From Glandiceps talaboti (Eukaryota; Hemichordata; Enteropneusta; Spengelidae): DNA of 64,000 nucleotides. Below the pieces are notes generated by a model that saw nothing but the letters and a program-made list of their open reading frames with translations, searched no databases and was not told where the DNA came from. How positions within the stretch are numbered: position 1 is the first letter of the stretch; each line of letters opens with the position of its first letter. The position numbers were made by a program, and so were the translations under genes. Positions 12,454 through 42,710 of this stretch are shown here, one piece after another. The stretch is taken from positions 12,956,742 through 13,020,741 of the forward strand of contig NC_135565.1 of NCBI RefSeq assembly GCF_964340395.1, given 5' to 3'.

Positions 12454-12784
12454 TTATAAGGAATGCAGTAGTCGTATCGTCCGATTTACGTTATTACAGG
12501 TCAATCTTGTTGATATTATAGGCATATCAAAATGAACAATAAAGTGCCACTGTATTTCACGTTGTGCTCCATCATACATTTAGGCTGGGGCCAGAATTTA
12601 CGGCGGGGGAGGGGGGGGGACTGGGGAGAAATGAGGGGGGCATGTTATAAATTGAGGACTTGAAGGGGGGGAGGGCATGAAAATTGGGATGGACTGAAAG
12701 GAGGACTCCGACATATTATGCTCGTGATTTGAACCAAATTAAACCTCAGGAGCAGTCGTTTACCGATTGAATTTAAAGATTTAT

Positions 12785-12893
<109 letters not shown>

Positions 12894-12894
12894 A

Positions 12895-13077
<183 letters not shown>

Positions 13078-13235
13078 TTACAATATATAACAAATTTAAA
13101 TTTACTACAGTAATTTGCTCTCCAGACGTGGAATGGGCAACATTGATGTCGTCATAAACAGAAACAACAGCTACGCCAATTATATTGTTCGTTAATAGAA
13201 ACCATACCCTATTGAAGGATGTCGCCTGTAATCAA

Positions 13236-13470
13236 ACATACATAAATACATACATACATACATACATACATACATTAATTAATTAATCAGAAGGTGAAAA
13301 TTTGTCTGATTTTATATTGTGAGGTTAATGTCAAAGACAAACAAGACTTAATGAGGTGCTTTCTACAATCAGCAATTATCTTTTAGGCAAAATTGTTTTG
13401 TTGTTGTTGTTGTTGTTGTTGGTTTGTTTGTTTGTTTGTTTGTTTGTCTGTTTGTTTGTCTGTTTGTGTG
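13236..13470. repeat. (ATAC)n, then (GTT)n/(GTTT)n simple repeats
   Basis: Two short simple-repeat tracts (about 13236-13275 and 13395-13470) in intron 4 of reductase copy A. Confidence 0.9.
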
Positions 13471-14670
13471 TGTTTTTTTGTGTGTTTTTTTCTTACTATG
13501 CACTCTATTTAGTTATTTTTATGAATTGACAATTGTATATATTTGCAAAATGGTTTATACACGTTTAGAAAGTTCAAAATAGTGCAGTTTTCATCCAAAC
13601 CTCTCAAATTTGTATAGCTTTTGAACAGCCAACGTAACATCATTTGCTAGGTATTTCTTCTCCATTATTTCAGAGTACTGGTACATTATCAACGTCGTGC
13701 TTACTAAATAATTTAAATTCTTATATTACAATATCAATCACAAATAGCAATGTAATGAAAAAAACCCATAAAAAACTTCTGAAAAAAACAAAACGGAAAG
13801 CATAAAAGTACACTAAAAACAATGTATGTACTAAATAATTGTAGTGATTTTAAATATATAATAAATTCAACTTACCCTACCATACCAATCACTCCCAAAG
13901 CCTGGGATGGTTGAAGGATGATGGTCTAACTTTGTTTGGATTTCTTGACCTCCTGTTCCTATGAAATGGCTTTGCCATCCAGATCCAAATAAACCACTAA
14001 GGACATTAGTACCAATCGGGTAATCTTTATTTTTGCTCTCGATAACCCTGTTGGAATTTAATGCACAGGTGAAGCTTAAATTCGTTTTTTTTTGCCACCA
14101 CATTTGTAAGTGGTCAAGAATATCTCATTTCAGAAACACTCATATACGTTTCCTACTAAACTTGTATATGACTGACCACTATACTATGCGTCCTTCAGTG
14201 GGATTTAGGCCAATTTCAACATGTCAACCTAACGTACATACTGCCATCAATGATAATATACTAATAAATTGCCTTCTTGATTAACACATGTGTCATGGAA
14301 TGTTTTAGACTGTGTTCATAAAAGTAATACTTTGCATTTGGAAAAAAAACTCATCGGGTAATGGTAAAGTTTGAATGTGGCCAAATGTTTGACGAAGTGT
14401 GCATTAATTATATACAAAGCACCGGGCGCATGGATCTATTACACGTAATACGTATCATTTCAAACATTCATTATAGAGTGTCATAAAAATGTATGTATCC
14501 TGATTACTTGAAGGATGTTTTCACTAACTATCTCTGCGTTTTTATAAGTATTCGATCACTATAGCTCCATCAACATTAATTACCTGGCTATCTGTTGCCC
14601 AATCATGACATCACCTTCTTTCATTCTGGTTGCACTATAAGGTCTGAAAATATATATAGACTTTATTAGT

Positions 14671-14671
14671 C

Positions 14672-14720
<49 letters not shown>

Positions 14721-14905
14721 GACAGATTGAGAGAGACAAAGAGAGACAAAACACTAACTGACAGGGACACAGACAGACGTAAACAGAGGGAGGGATAGAG
14801 AGTCAGGCAGACAAACACAAACAAACAAACAATCAAACAAACAAACAAACAAACAAACAAATAAACAAACAAACAAAAAATAAACAAACAAAAAAACAAA
14901 CAGAG
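14671..14905. repeat. (GA)n and (AAAC)n microsatellites
   Basis: GA run at about 14674-14710, then GACA-rich sequence, then an AAAC/AAACAA run to about 14905. It lies in intron 2 of reductase copy A; intron 2 of copy B carries an unrelated TGTC tract. Confidence 0.95.
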
Positions 14906-15005
14906 AGACCCTATAAACATGTATACACGTATAGTTAATGTGTATCGGCAACTTAATTATATCTATACATATCTATTGTGGGAACGTAGATCATTCTCTC
15001 TCGCT

Positions 15006-15723
15006 CAGTAATGACATCATCAGTAATGACAAGGGGAATGGCTGGGGGAATTGAGGGTAACTTTTTACAAATTCAGGGGAGGGCCATATTTTAGAAAATG
15101 AGATTTTCTATTCAGCAGCATTACTTTTTTATTTTGACATCTATGCATAGTTGAATGCAAACCCCAAGCAATATAGCCGGTAGGTGCACACTTAGTGACC
15201 ATTCAAAATTAAATAGTATTTGGATTTTTGACACTGTACTTTACATCTTTATTAGCTATGTATATGTGGTGCTCAAACATGGTTCACTTTTACTGTATCA
15301 TCCTTGAAATGATCAGTCCAATGGTGTCTTAAACTATGGCTTAGGGTTAGATTTAAGTATCATATTATCAGGCCATATAATCAAATCACCGCTAACAACC
15401 ATATAGCATATAGTGAGCAATGTCTTCACATAAATATACCGTGGTGGTAGTAGTTTAGGAAATAACCAAAGCCTTTAACATCTTCAACATCGTGGCAGCC
15501 ATGGGATTAATCCCGTTGATTCTAGGACTAGTGTCCTTTTTCAATGTCTGACAGCACTTACTAACAATGTTTATGAAATATTTTAACGAGATGAGGGTAT
15601 AGAAAGGATAGTTAGGGTAGATCACCTTTTAGCACAATGTTAATAGAGGAGGGTTACATTTGACACAAAGCCCGGGTCTGATTTTCCCCAGTCCCCCTCT
15701 TGTAATTACTGAATGCTTCCTTA
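15006..15723. mobile_element. Inverted-repeat element, copy 1 (CAGTAATGACAAGG family)
   Basis: The left end (about 15006-15037: CAGTAATGACAAGGGG) is the near reverse complement of the right end (about 15690-15723: CCCCCTCTTGTAATTACTGAATGC). G-rich subterminal sequence such as GGGGAGGGCC is mirrored by GAGGAGGGTTAC near the other end. There is no coding frame. The same ends occur at 21084-21767, so this is a dispersed non-autonomous DNA element inside intron 2 of copy A. Confidence 0.6.
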
Positions 15724-17275
15724 TCTTTCTTGTTTGGTCGTTCTTTTCATGCCATCTCATATAACGGTAGATCGTGCAGAACGTGAATGCCATTCCTCAC
15801 TTTATTGCCCTTTGACACAAGACTTGTGATCACGTACGTGTGTGATGACACAACGAATTTAGAATTCGCTATTTTAATTCCTATCTCGCCATTTTTTTTC
15901 GTCGGATTGCAAATCAGATAACACTTGTAATCTCACCATTCTAACAAAACATAGTAAATAGAAAGAACCAGTATGTATATACGCAAATCAAGTTTTGCTT
16001 ATATTGCAGGGATAAATGCACAACATTAACGAATTTGAATTTAACATGACAGATCTTACCTCATATATGGGTCTACAGACAAATACACAGCTTGACAAAT
16101 AAATTCTGTAAAAAAGGAAACAAATTTATATATATATATATATGAAGATGTTCGGCTATGTTGTCTAATATACATCAGGTAGGACTATGGGTCTTTGGTC
16201 ATTAGCAATCACCCCAGGGTGCGTTTGACAATCCATGCTCGACATGTGCGGACTATGTTGTTTAAATTCATTGACCAACGCTCAGACCACGAAATAGATA
16301 ATACAACATACATTCGTACCTCCATCTTGGATATCTGGCAGCTCCTCTTCTACAAGCTGAATGTCACTATCTTTTGGAAACCCATCAAAATGTTTGGCTA
16401 GGATGTATTTCTTGGCTTTGACCATGTTGCAAGAGGGGATATGCGTGTTGTCAAACGGGCAATTGTAATGAGTAACGAATGACCCTGCTTGAATGTGCAG
16501 ACGTGACGTGTTTGGTGACCTGTGTCAAATGTGCGAGTGAAGGGAAGTAATATCCTAGGTCTGTGGTTAGTGTAGTGATTTGTTTCCACGTTATTCGCTA
16601 TACTCATAGCTCACATCGAGATAAGTTATGTAGCTGTACTGGTTTGGTATAACAATTTAGCCCGTCTGCGTTCAAATCACGCTTCACTACGGACTGATGA
16701 ACAGATGATAAATTACAAAAGGGACAATTTAATTGCTGAAAATACACCCGCCCGTACACTGACCACGGCCTGATTGGCAATATGCCTGGGGGTGAAGGGA
16801 TAGTACACGAGGGGAAATGTTTCAATGGAAATCAAATAATATGTAGCTAAATAGGACAAGGTGGACTTCATATTCAAAGGGACAGTTAATTGGGACTACA
16901 TTCACCCATAGTGTTTCCTCACCTTCTAACTTCATAATTCCATAAAGAATACGTTACCTTATATTAGAAAACCATTCTTTAAAAGATAATATTTGTACAT
17001 AGGAAAAAGTAACTAGTAGTGATATAGGTAACTACTGGTGATCATTTACTTTATCAGAAAATACATTAGAACAGTTACTGGATAAATACACCTGAGATGT
17101 GAAGGTTGGATAAGGGGTATTTCCGTCCTTCGTAATTGGGCTATTTTATTTTCATAAACTGTAAAATATTGCGATAAAGCGCGTAAAATCGCAATTCAGT
17201 GGTCGGAGTACTGGGAAATCTACTTTATTTTGACTGTAATCGGTAACAAGAACCCCTTTTTCGTACACGTAAAAC

Positions 17276-17279
<4 letters not shown>

Positions 17280-17332
<53 letters not shown>
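17280..17332. repeat. (CA)n microsatellite
   Basis: About 26 CA dinucleotides without interruption. Confidence 0.97.
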
Positions 17333-17335
<3 letters not shown>

Positions 17336-18390
17336 CAGTACAGCGCTGATATTCAATATGCATACACCCAGGACTGAGCAAAAAGATCTCAGCGGTCATA
17401 TCCAGTGTGTGATATTAACGGAAAATTTGATTACTTTTCATAAGGACTGACAGGTAGCAAAAGCTGCTGGTCGTTACGGAAAACTGCTTGTCCATACTCA
17501 GTGCATTCACATTCACGACCTCTACACAAAAATGTATCAAATCCCCCTCCCATACAGATCAACTGACTTTGAACTTTAAGTTGCCACAGCATACTCTGTT
17601 AATGCACTAAATTAAATATAAAAGAGAGTACAACGACTTGTTTAATATTCACTATTTATTTTAAAATACTAATCTGTTCTTACAACTGACAATTTCCATT
17701 CACATTCAAAAGATATCTTGGAGGCGAATTTGGAATTCGACGAATGGACCGTTATAGAATTACCAGAGACTAAAAATGTTCTTGATGATACCAGTACCTT
17801 GTGAGCAGACAGCTGGCCGTATGCACTGTGACACGGATGGCATTTCATCTTCTCGTTAAAGTAGTAGAGTAACCCACTTTAACGGAAAAAACACACGAAA
17901 ACAAGAGAATACCGTGAAAGTCACAACAAACGCTACAATTATTGCAGCTACTTGGCAGACAGAATTTAAGAATTCGAAATTACTTCTAAAATACTCTGCG
18001 ACGGATAACATTACTTGTCCAAATACAAATTAATATCAAAGTCTATCAAATTTGTAAATTCCAAATATATGTGAGTGAAGGAAGATCATTATATGAGACT
18101 TAGTGATTTGAAATTATGAAAGCCGATAACGGATTGAGAAGCTGTTGTTGTTGTTGTTGGTGGTGGTGGTGTTGGTGGATTTCTCACATCTACATCTATA
18201 TGTATTAGTATTTCTTTGCAATGTGACTGAAAACAGCTCCACCTTGTGACTAATAGTAACACAACTTAAAAGTGAACGAAAGAAATCAAAGAAATCGTCA
18301 TCATATTTGAGTAATGCTATAATGAAATAATAAAATACAGATACATAACCTTAAAAAGTTATTCTAATTATTGGCCAAATATTCTGGGCA

Positions 18391-18396
18391 TTTATT
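18391..18396 (-). promoter_or_regulatory. Candidate polyadenylation signal for the P450
   Basis: AATAAA on the minus strand, 92 bases beyond the P450 stop codon at 18488-18490. Confidence 0.5.
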
Positions 18397-18487
18397 GTTG
18401 ACATTCAGCACAAAAATCACGTCTACCTCCTACAGTGTTATTCCCCTTAATTTGTGCAAATTTCAAATTAACATATTCCATCTTTGT

Positions 18488-34560
<16,073 letters not shown>

Positions 34561-34899
34561 GGTGTACAACTGTAACGTTGGGGTGTGTGTATAACCTGTA
34601 AGCTCACAGCAACGTTCGTAACAGGGGCGTACTGTCGTCTGTAGCAGAGCGGGTCTGGTGTATATAATTATGGCGACCTCACATTACGTCATTCTGATAA
34701 TCTATCAGTATTCATGTGTACCCAGCAGATATGTACTTGTTGACTCATAACAGATAAGCCATCGCCCTTTCCCCAAACCACAGGGCACAGAACGCAGTTA
34801 ATTTTGTTCTCGTGATTTTCCAGATTTCTGATATTATTTTCTTATTTTCTCTATATTTCAAATAAAGTGTTATATATTGCCATCACGCGTAAATACAAT

Positions 34900-35264
34900 T
34901 ATGTGGTTCCGATTACATTCAATTTTAAAGTAGGTAGATTTATTTTATTTTATTTTATTTTATTTTATTTTATTTTATTTTATTTTGTTTTATTTTATTT
35001 TATTTTATTTTATTTTATTTTATTTTATTTTATTTTATTTTATTTTATTTTATTTTATTTTATTTTATTTTGTTTTGTTTTGTTTTGTTTTGTTTTGTTT
35101 TATTTTATTTTATTTTATTTTATTACATTGTTTTTTTTTCATGTGTGAGAGTCTAGTTCAGTTTTTCCATTGTTTTCCAAATGGTCTCTGTGTTGTTTAT
35201 TTCTTCCTATCAGATGTACAGCCATTAGAGATTGGAAGAATAGTTTTATATTGTCATTTTAATT
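34900..35264 (+). mobile_element. GGCCTAA-family element, left part, with TTTTA array
   Basis: Starts TGGTTCCGATTACATTCAAT and AAAGTAGGTAGATTT, then a (TTTTA)n tract (about 34940-35125), then TTTCATGTGTGAGAGTCTAG, CAGATGTACAGCCATTAGAG and TTGGAAGAATAGTTTTATATTG, all shared in order with 47449-47830. The far end is replaced at about 35265 by an arm of the foldback element family. Confidence 0.75.
34940..35125. repeat. (TTTTA)n pentanucleotide array
   Basis: About 185 bases of TTTTA with a TTTTG sub-block. FILFYFIL frames are artefacts. Confidence 0.97.
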
Positions 35265-35360
35265 AAGTTGATTTGTGTTCACATTGAGATAAACTGTATT
35301 ATTTTATATGCTTGTGTGCCAACAGTTTCTGACGTGTATTTTATGTAATTTGTAAGAAAT
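35265..35360 (+). mobile_element. Single arm of the foldback element
   Basis: GTGTTCACATTGAGATAAAC ... TTTTATATGCTTGTGTG ... TGACGTGTATTTTATG ... AATTTGTAAG corresponds to the right arm at 8207-8299. The opposing arm is missing. Confidence 0.6.
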
Positions 35361-35559
35361 TGACGGCAATACCTAAATTAAACTGACATGTTGAAAGTGG
35401 CATGAATTTCACTGAATGGACGGTACAGTATTATGGTCATGGAGAATATATTGTTCATAGTTCCAAGCATCAATAGGACAGTACAATGAAGTCATTTTGA
35501 TATGTGCAAATTGTATGAACATTGTCCTTTGATAACGGAAATCAGACAATACGACTACT

Positions 35560-37030
35560 GTATCATGGGATGTCGAGTTTCGCTGGAACTGACAAAAAGG
35601 TTGACTTCCCGAAGAAACTTAGTTTCGATGAAACGTTCAATTACAAAACTATTGATCTGGGTGAGACATTGAAGAAGGCGCAGCTCCTAATGTGTTGGTA
35701 TGTACTTCGATAATGTAAGTATATTCAAATTAATTGCTTTACCTACCTAGACCATTCGAAAACTGGTGCAAATGACTTAAGCAAGAGAAGCAGAGGGAAA
35801 CAAAAACTGTAAATACAAATGTATGTTAAAATAAGAAACACTCCGTAAAGTGATAAGCATTGACATCTCAAAATTTGAATCCGATTCGACGAAAAAGCAA
35901 TTATGACATCATTGTATTCAGTATTGATACAATTTCTAAGCGCTTTAATATTCTCCTGTAATTTGAGTACATATGTAAATGCTAGAGCTTTACTTATTTT
36001 AGACATGCTAAATATACTAACAAGTACTTTCACACCTGAATTTATATATATTGAAGCTAAACTTTTCACACCTCTGGTTACTCAACACCTCCAGCAAATT
36101 TGGATCATTCTGTCAGATCCAGTTAGACACTGAAGAAAGACAAGTGATTTGTTTGAAACATGTCTGTTTTTCAATCAAAGTGGAATTCGAAGAAGAGAAC
36201 TTGTGTATCAATCTTAGTACTTCCTTGATGAGCTTACTGAGTATTATATGCTAAATATACTTTTCTCGATATTCTTAAAAACATATAAATATGTAAGCTG
36301 ATGTATCGCTGTGTTCATATCCAAGGTTGGTGGCAAATTTTCAGCGACTGTCAAAAACCACATGAATTTGTATGAATGTATTAGTCAGTGTGGGACTATA
36401 TCGCAGTATAATGACAAAGAACAGCAACTGGTTAAGAACTTGTAAACTACTTCTACTTCTTCCACGTCAAGAGCAGATCTATACCACAACTAAATCGACA
36501 ATACGTATCTGGAGCAATCAAGACACTGAAATAATTCATTCTACACCAATAAACATAATTAAATCAGCTGTTGATCATGAGGACTGGGCTCGGTCTTCAT
36601 AATTTGGCTAACCTTGTTTACTGGTGATAAAATTGGGAAGGCGGTTGTTCAAGCTTAATGCCAATAATGGAGACGAAACCCACCGCACATTTGCATCTTG
36701 ATCATTGTCGACGATTCGATCATTACAAATATAGCATTTTGAGAAAATGTTTGCAGAAGTTTAAAATCACTGCTTAAGTTTTATGTTTGAAGTTTGAAGT
36801 TTGAATTTGATTCAACGTCTGGTGATATTGATTCAGTCCGTATTCATTTCTTGAATAAAAAGCAAACAACCAAAAAACATACTAAGATGTAAAGTGAAGT
36901 ATGCCTATATTTTATTACCACTATTATGTAATTGTATCAGCATCGATATTGAAATAAAACAATTTAATTTTACAACAATAAAACGACCGTCCTCTACTTG
37001 ATACGCCTACCATTTAAGGACTGGCAGTAT
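35560..37030 (+). pseudogene. PTGR1-like fragment C (exons 6, 7 and part of 9)
   Basis: An inverted, decayed duplicate of the 3' half of copy A, introns included. The exon 6 equivalent (35568-35714) has a 7-nt deletion after GGATGTCGAGT and +1/-1 changes near GGCGCAGCTCC; its acceptor AG is now TG. The exon 7 equivalent (36326-36431) is open and still 106 nt, but its donor GT is now TT. Exon 8 is missing. A piece of exon 9 remains (about 36604-36658, ending CAAGCTTAA). The intervening and 3'-flanking sequence matches copy A in reverse: the AATAATTCATTCTAC block, CTCATTAC/ATTTGC flank and CTCTACTTGATACG near 36995. It cannot encode a reductase. Confidence 0.85.
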
Positions 37031-38243
37031 TTCTTCTGGACGGAGATGTGAGATACTACGTCTGCTATATAGAATATGACCCTCCCTGATGATTTCTTTA
37101 AATTTCTAAAGTTTGACCCTCCATTTTGCCTCTCTGAAAAATGGTCCTTCCTATATCCAAATATTCCAAACGCATTCTTTAGGATGTTATCATAAGTGAA
37201 AAGAGACCAAAGTCTGGACACATCATGCGCAATCTTTGTTTCCACAGTTTCAGACACTGTGATTCAATTAATGTCATATTGCCTTTTTCATAAATGGTTA
37301 TAATTGTTAGGGATCTAGCCAGTGTAATGTTTGCTGCTGTAACAACAGTTTAACAACAGCCAAGCACTCTTGATTTACTTGGCAGATACCAAAACAGACA
37401 CAAATGATAATAGGTCATGGTTTGTAGCACCTATATAATTTTAAATGTCTGCGGAGTGGGACTTACACCCTTAGACCCAACAACTAGACATGTGCATGAT
37501 GACCATACTTGGCCCATGGTCAACATCCTTACTCTTTCTATGTCTTTCCACACTCTTCCTATTTCTTACCACTTCTTTCTTCAAGATCCCTTAAAATTAA
37601 GACCAAATGCACCCAGTTTCAATTAACGCAATCCCTCATCGATATTTGTAGCTCATTTAAATGCCTAAAATATGGTGCTACAATTTGCTTGCAGGTTCAT
37701 TACTTCTATTCATAACATAAGTGATGCGAATTGACCCATTACACTACAGGAGAAAATAAGCATCAACTATGCATAGTCCAATGTATCGATATTTGAGCCC
37801 GACACGGTACAAAGTCAGTCTGACTAGACAGCTTGTGGAATTATCATGCACTTGAATCGTATGACACAAATTCTCGGGTTTGTTGAGCCATTTAGTATGT
37901 GTGTGAATATCCTTGAGGTCCAAGTTCACTTTCAAACAGCTGCAGGTTTAAAAGTGTGGGTGTTTACACTGTAACTATGTCTATGCATGCCAAGCTTAAC
38001 GATAAATTGCAGACAACAATTAAAAAAGCCTACATTCAAAAACCTTTAAATAAATCACTACACATACAAAACCGAGCACGTAGAATGACTGGGGTCACTC
38101 CACTGTTCTAGGTGAATATAATTATTTGTGCTCTTCAGATACCTGACACAAAGGTCATCGGGCTATGAAGGCCCAGTGTAAGGATAGGTAACGTGCGCAA
38201 ATTAAATAACTTGATCGACGGCTTCTATCATTTAGTCTACAAC
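37031..38243. other. Intergenic stretch with an old duplicated block
   Basis: The segment about 37600-37905 is repeated at about 46020-46370 in the same orientation, downstream of reductase copy B. Shared landmarks are GGTTCATTACTTCTATTCAT, ATGTATCGATATTTGAGCC and ACAGCTTGTGGAATTATCAT. There is no coding content that I can support. Confidence 0.55.
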
Positions 38244-38977
38244 ATGGTGAAAGCCAAGAAATTTATCCTCGTCAAACACTTCGATGGGTTCCCAAAGGAT
38301 AGTGACATTCAGCTTGTGGAAGAGGATCTGCCAGATATCCAAGATGGAGGTTGGTCGAGGAAGTATTTCACAGAGTGATAAATTTGGAATTGTGTTCAAA
38401 CCCATGCACATGTTTGCAGCAGTTTAAGAGTGATTAGACGAGATGTTTGTTGACGTTTTAATATATACATATTCAACTGTTTTGACAGAAGAAAAAAACA
38501 TATGAATATATCACACGTTTATTTTTGTTTTCAGAATTTCTTTGTCAAGCTGTGTATTGTCTGTAGACCCATACATGAGGTGAGATGTTATTACACTGAT
38601 ATTCTACATTTGTTCCTAAAATATAAGCAAACATATGTATATTGACTTTCATTCGATGGGCAAGACTGCCAATGATGACACGAGAAAGGGCGAGCATTAC
38701 AAAAGTCAAAACAGAACTAGAATTGCTGACTTAAATACACATTACCACTAGCTACAACCCCGTATATTGATGTAGAACAAAGGTCGATGTAGTGATTGAG
38801 TTATGTGCCATTTGATCTTTGGTGTTATATGTATCAACAAATGCAAGATATTAAATACAGTGGAATGTGAGTGTATAGCAATAGTAGAATAAGTCCGATA
38901 AATGGAAGAATTTCAAAATACATTGTCAGAAATAACTAAGCAATGCTCCGCTAGGAAGTGCCAAGGGCACCTCTGTC

Positions 38978-39058
<81 letters not shown>

Positions 39059-39125
39059 ATGTGTGTGTGTGTCTGTATGTATGTATGTATGTATGTATGT
39101 ATGTATGTATGTATGTATGTATGTA

Positions 39126-39174
<49 letters not shown>

Positions 39175-39200
39175 GGCTGGCTGCCTCTCTGTCTCTGTCT
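38978..39200. repeat. (TGTC)n/(TATG)n microsatellite
   Basis: Tetranucleotide array in intron 2 of reductase copy B. Only the last part of the long frame here (39255-39314) is coding, as exon 3. Confidence 0.96.
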
Positions 39201-41244
39201 CTCTCACCACTATTTCTTTCTCAAACGTAATTCTAATATTCTTTCTCTTTCCAGGCTTTTCAGTGCAGAAGTAATGAAAGAAGGTGACCTCATGATAGGA
39301 CAACAGATAGCCAGGTAAGGCAATGTCCGAATAGTGATAATGTTATGTTGTGAAAACATTCTATGCTAATCTAGATCCATCGTGCTTCCAATTCCACACA
39401 TCACTGTAAATGTGAAATTGAATGGGGTTAATTAATGGTCCAGTGTTTCTCATAACATTTATGTATTCAGGTAGTAAACTAGTTATTCGAATTTATGCAT
39501 TCTCAGTATTTATCTGGCAAGTTTCACCAAATGTAATATATTTCATAAAACATATACTGTAAACAAATTATTATAGTTTACCTGTTCATAAAAGGTAAAC
39601 TGAAACAACATCATGTCACGCGTGTGAATCACTGGGGTCATTTATTGTCATGATGGTGACATGCAAATTGGCTTAATATGATGATATTGTCCTAAATCCC
39701 ACGACATTTAGGGTATTCATCGAGTTGTCAGGGGTGATATATAATACTTTTATTGCCTGGCTAAGGGCACTTGTAGACGTCTATTACCTGTCATATGTAG
39801 TAACTATTTCCTGAGACTGGAAGCCGAGGAGAGGTGTAAAGTTGCTAAATTACAACCGGAGGGGTGATATGACTTCTACTAGTGCCTAAATAAGGGCCAC
39901 ACAATAAATGTCACATTCTCAGGCACATATTCTTTCCTCAGTCAAAGCAAATCCTTGACAGGACTTCCATGCTACATGAATATTGCCTTAGGGGAAATAG
40001 AACCTGATTAGTGCCACTGTATGCAAATGGGATTACTATGGGTTAATAGTCCATCCCACGTGATAGGATCTAAGCCAATCATTGAAGGGTATATATATGA
40101 AAATCATGTGCTATAAAAGAATGTAGTATTAAAAGACTTTTAAATATAAACAAACGTGGATATTTGGAAATGTCTCTTTCATTACCTGCCAAGATGGTAT
40201 AGCAAAACAAACATCTATATGTATAAATGATAACTTCAACAGAGTCACCGATAGCAAGAATGAAGACTATCCCATTGGTACTAATATCATTACGGATTCA
40301 TTTGCATCTGGATGGCAAAGTCATTTCATAGCAACAGGAGGCCGTGAAATCAAATCAAAGTTAGACCACTATCCTTCAAATATTCCTCTATTCCAGGCTT
40401 TGGGAGTACTTGGTTATGTTGGGTAAGAGAATTTTCACATGATATTGTTCAAAAACTTTAGAATTTCTTTCATAGTAATGTACGTGTGTATGGGAGTCAC
40501 ATTTTGGGGGTTTTGATATTTAAATGTCTTTTCTTAACAGTATAATGTATTTAATGATTTGAAATTACTTAGTATATAGGACGTTATCATAGTGAATAAA
40601 ATATTCAAGCTCTAAGAGCCTTAAAGGGGAAGGATATGTGTATCTTGTTAATTCACAATGTTTTAATAAAAACTTGGATGTTAAAAAGAGATGAAATGTG
40701 TTGGGTTGGTTTAATTTACTCTCATGATCACTTATCAATCAGCACTTAGGTGGGAATGATGTACAGGCCTGGCTTGGCAAATTCCGTTAAATGTTTTGCC
40801 GACTGTTTCAGTTGTTATGGTTTAACAATGTAAGCAGCTTACAACACATTTAACGGAAGTTGTTCCCTTCAAGGCCACTACGTCACTTCCTCTTTGTTTA
40901 CAGTTTGGATTGATACCAGTTCATTATTTTAGCGAAAGGAAATGAAACCAATGCATTTTATCTCATGTTTCTTTTAAACATAGTGAATTCACAAAGCGAC
41001 ATTGCTTCTTTATAGAGATGAAATGATTACGTTATGCCATAATGTCTTTCAGAAAACGATGGTTCAACGTCTCTCTAAATATCAGAGAGTTCGAAATGAA
41101 AACTGAATTATTTTGAATTTTCTATGTTAGTTATACTCATAGCCATAGGAGTATTTTCTGAGAAAAAAACTAGATATAAACATATGTTATAGATTTGTTA
41201 GTCATTGATCGTAGGAAGGTTATATTGATTATATCATAACATAA

Positions 41245-41529
<285 letters not shown>

Positions 41530-41792
41530 TGACATTGTATAGCCGTTAGTTACTATATTAATAAAACTATAGAAACATATGCTCAAAGAACTCCGACCGA
41601 CAAATTGTACATATCCGATTTTGCAAAAGTCGAGTTTTGCGACATGGACGATAATATTAAACTAGACATGATGGTGGCCCATATGCCAAAATGTTCGATA
41701 CAAATTTCATGTCGTTGAAGAGAACTCTAAAATCTGTAACGTTTAGGTTATTCGCCCAGCGGCTTAGCCTGTTTACGGCGCTCACAGTATAT

Positions 41793-41795
<3 letters not shown>

Positions 41796-41873
<78 letters not shown>

Positions 41874-41957
41874 CCAAAACCCACCCACCCAACCACCCAC
41901 CCACCCACCCACCCACCCATCTACCCATCCATCCATCCATCCATCCATCCATCCATA
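41796..41957. repeat. (AATC)n(ACCC)n(ATCC)n microsatellite
   Basis: Three successive tetranucleotide tracts in intron 5 of reductase copy B. Confidence 0.96.
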
Positions 41958-42123
41958 TGCCTAACCGCCGGGCAAATAGTAGCACAGAGGTTGGTATTCG
42001 CCCAGCTGATACCAGATTATTTTATGGCAATTTATTGTGCAATCGACTCAGTTATGATAAGTGTCTAGTTACAGGCACCATATGAAAGGTTATCACTGTG
42101 CTACAGTATCTGACATTTGATAA

Positions 42124-42423
<300 letters not shown>

Positions 42424-42626
42424 TGATATATGAGATAAATAAACTTGATTTAAAGGAAAGAAAGAAACAGAAACATAGCCAAGGTTTATTAATTTAATTA
42501 ACAAAAAAACATAATGCAAATGAAGATATTTTGAAAAATGAACAATCCATAACTGGTAAATATTGGCATTTAAAAAAATTAAAGATTAAATGTTCGATTT
42601 GACGAAAAGCGCATGAACGTACACTT

Positions 42627-42628
<2 letters not shown>

Positions 42629-42689
<61 letters not shown>

Positions 42690-42710
42690 GTGTGTGTGTG
42701 TATAAATACT
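42629..42710. repeat. (AT)n(GT)n microsatellite
   Basis: TA run of about 58 bases and a short GT run in intron 6 of reductase copy B. Confidence 0.95.

Larger units (their letters stand above)
16426..18487. other. Intergenic stretch between reductase copy A and the P450
   Basis: This is the 5' flank of copy A and the 3' flank of the P450. It contains a (CA)n run (17280-17332) and a short TTG/GGT repeat (about 18143-18175). I see no further exon. A minus-strand AATAAA lies at 18391-18396. Confidence 0.55.
34561..35559. other. Divergent intergenic region between the P450 and the plus-strand reductase cluster
   Basis: This is the 5' flank of the P450. A TATATAA-like sequence near 34659-34668 lies about 100 bases upstream of the ATG and could be a TATA box on either strand. 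The rest is transposon sequence: GGCCTAA-type element, TTTTA array, palindrome arm. Confidence 0.45.
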
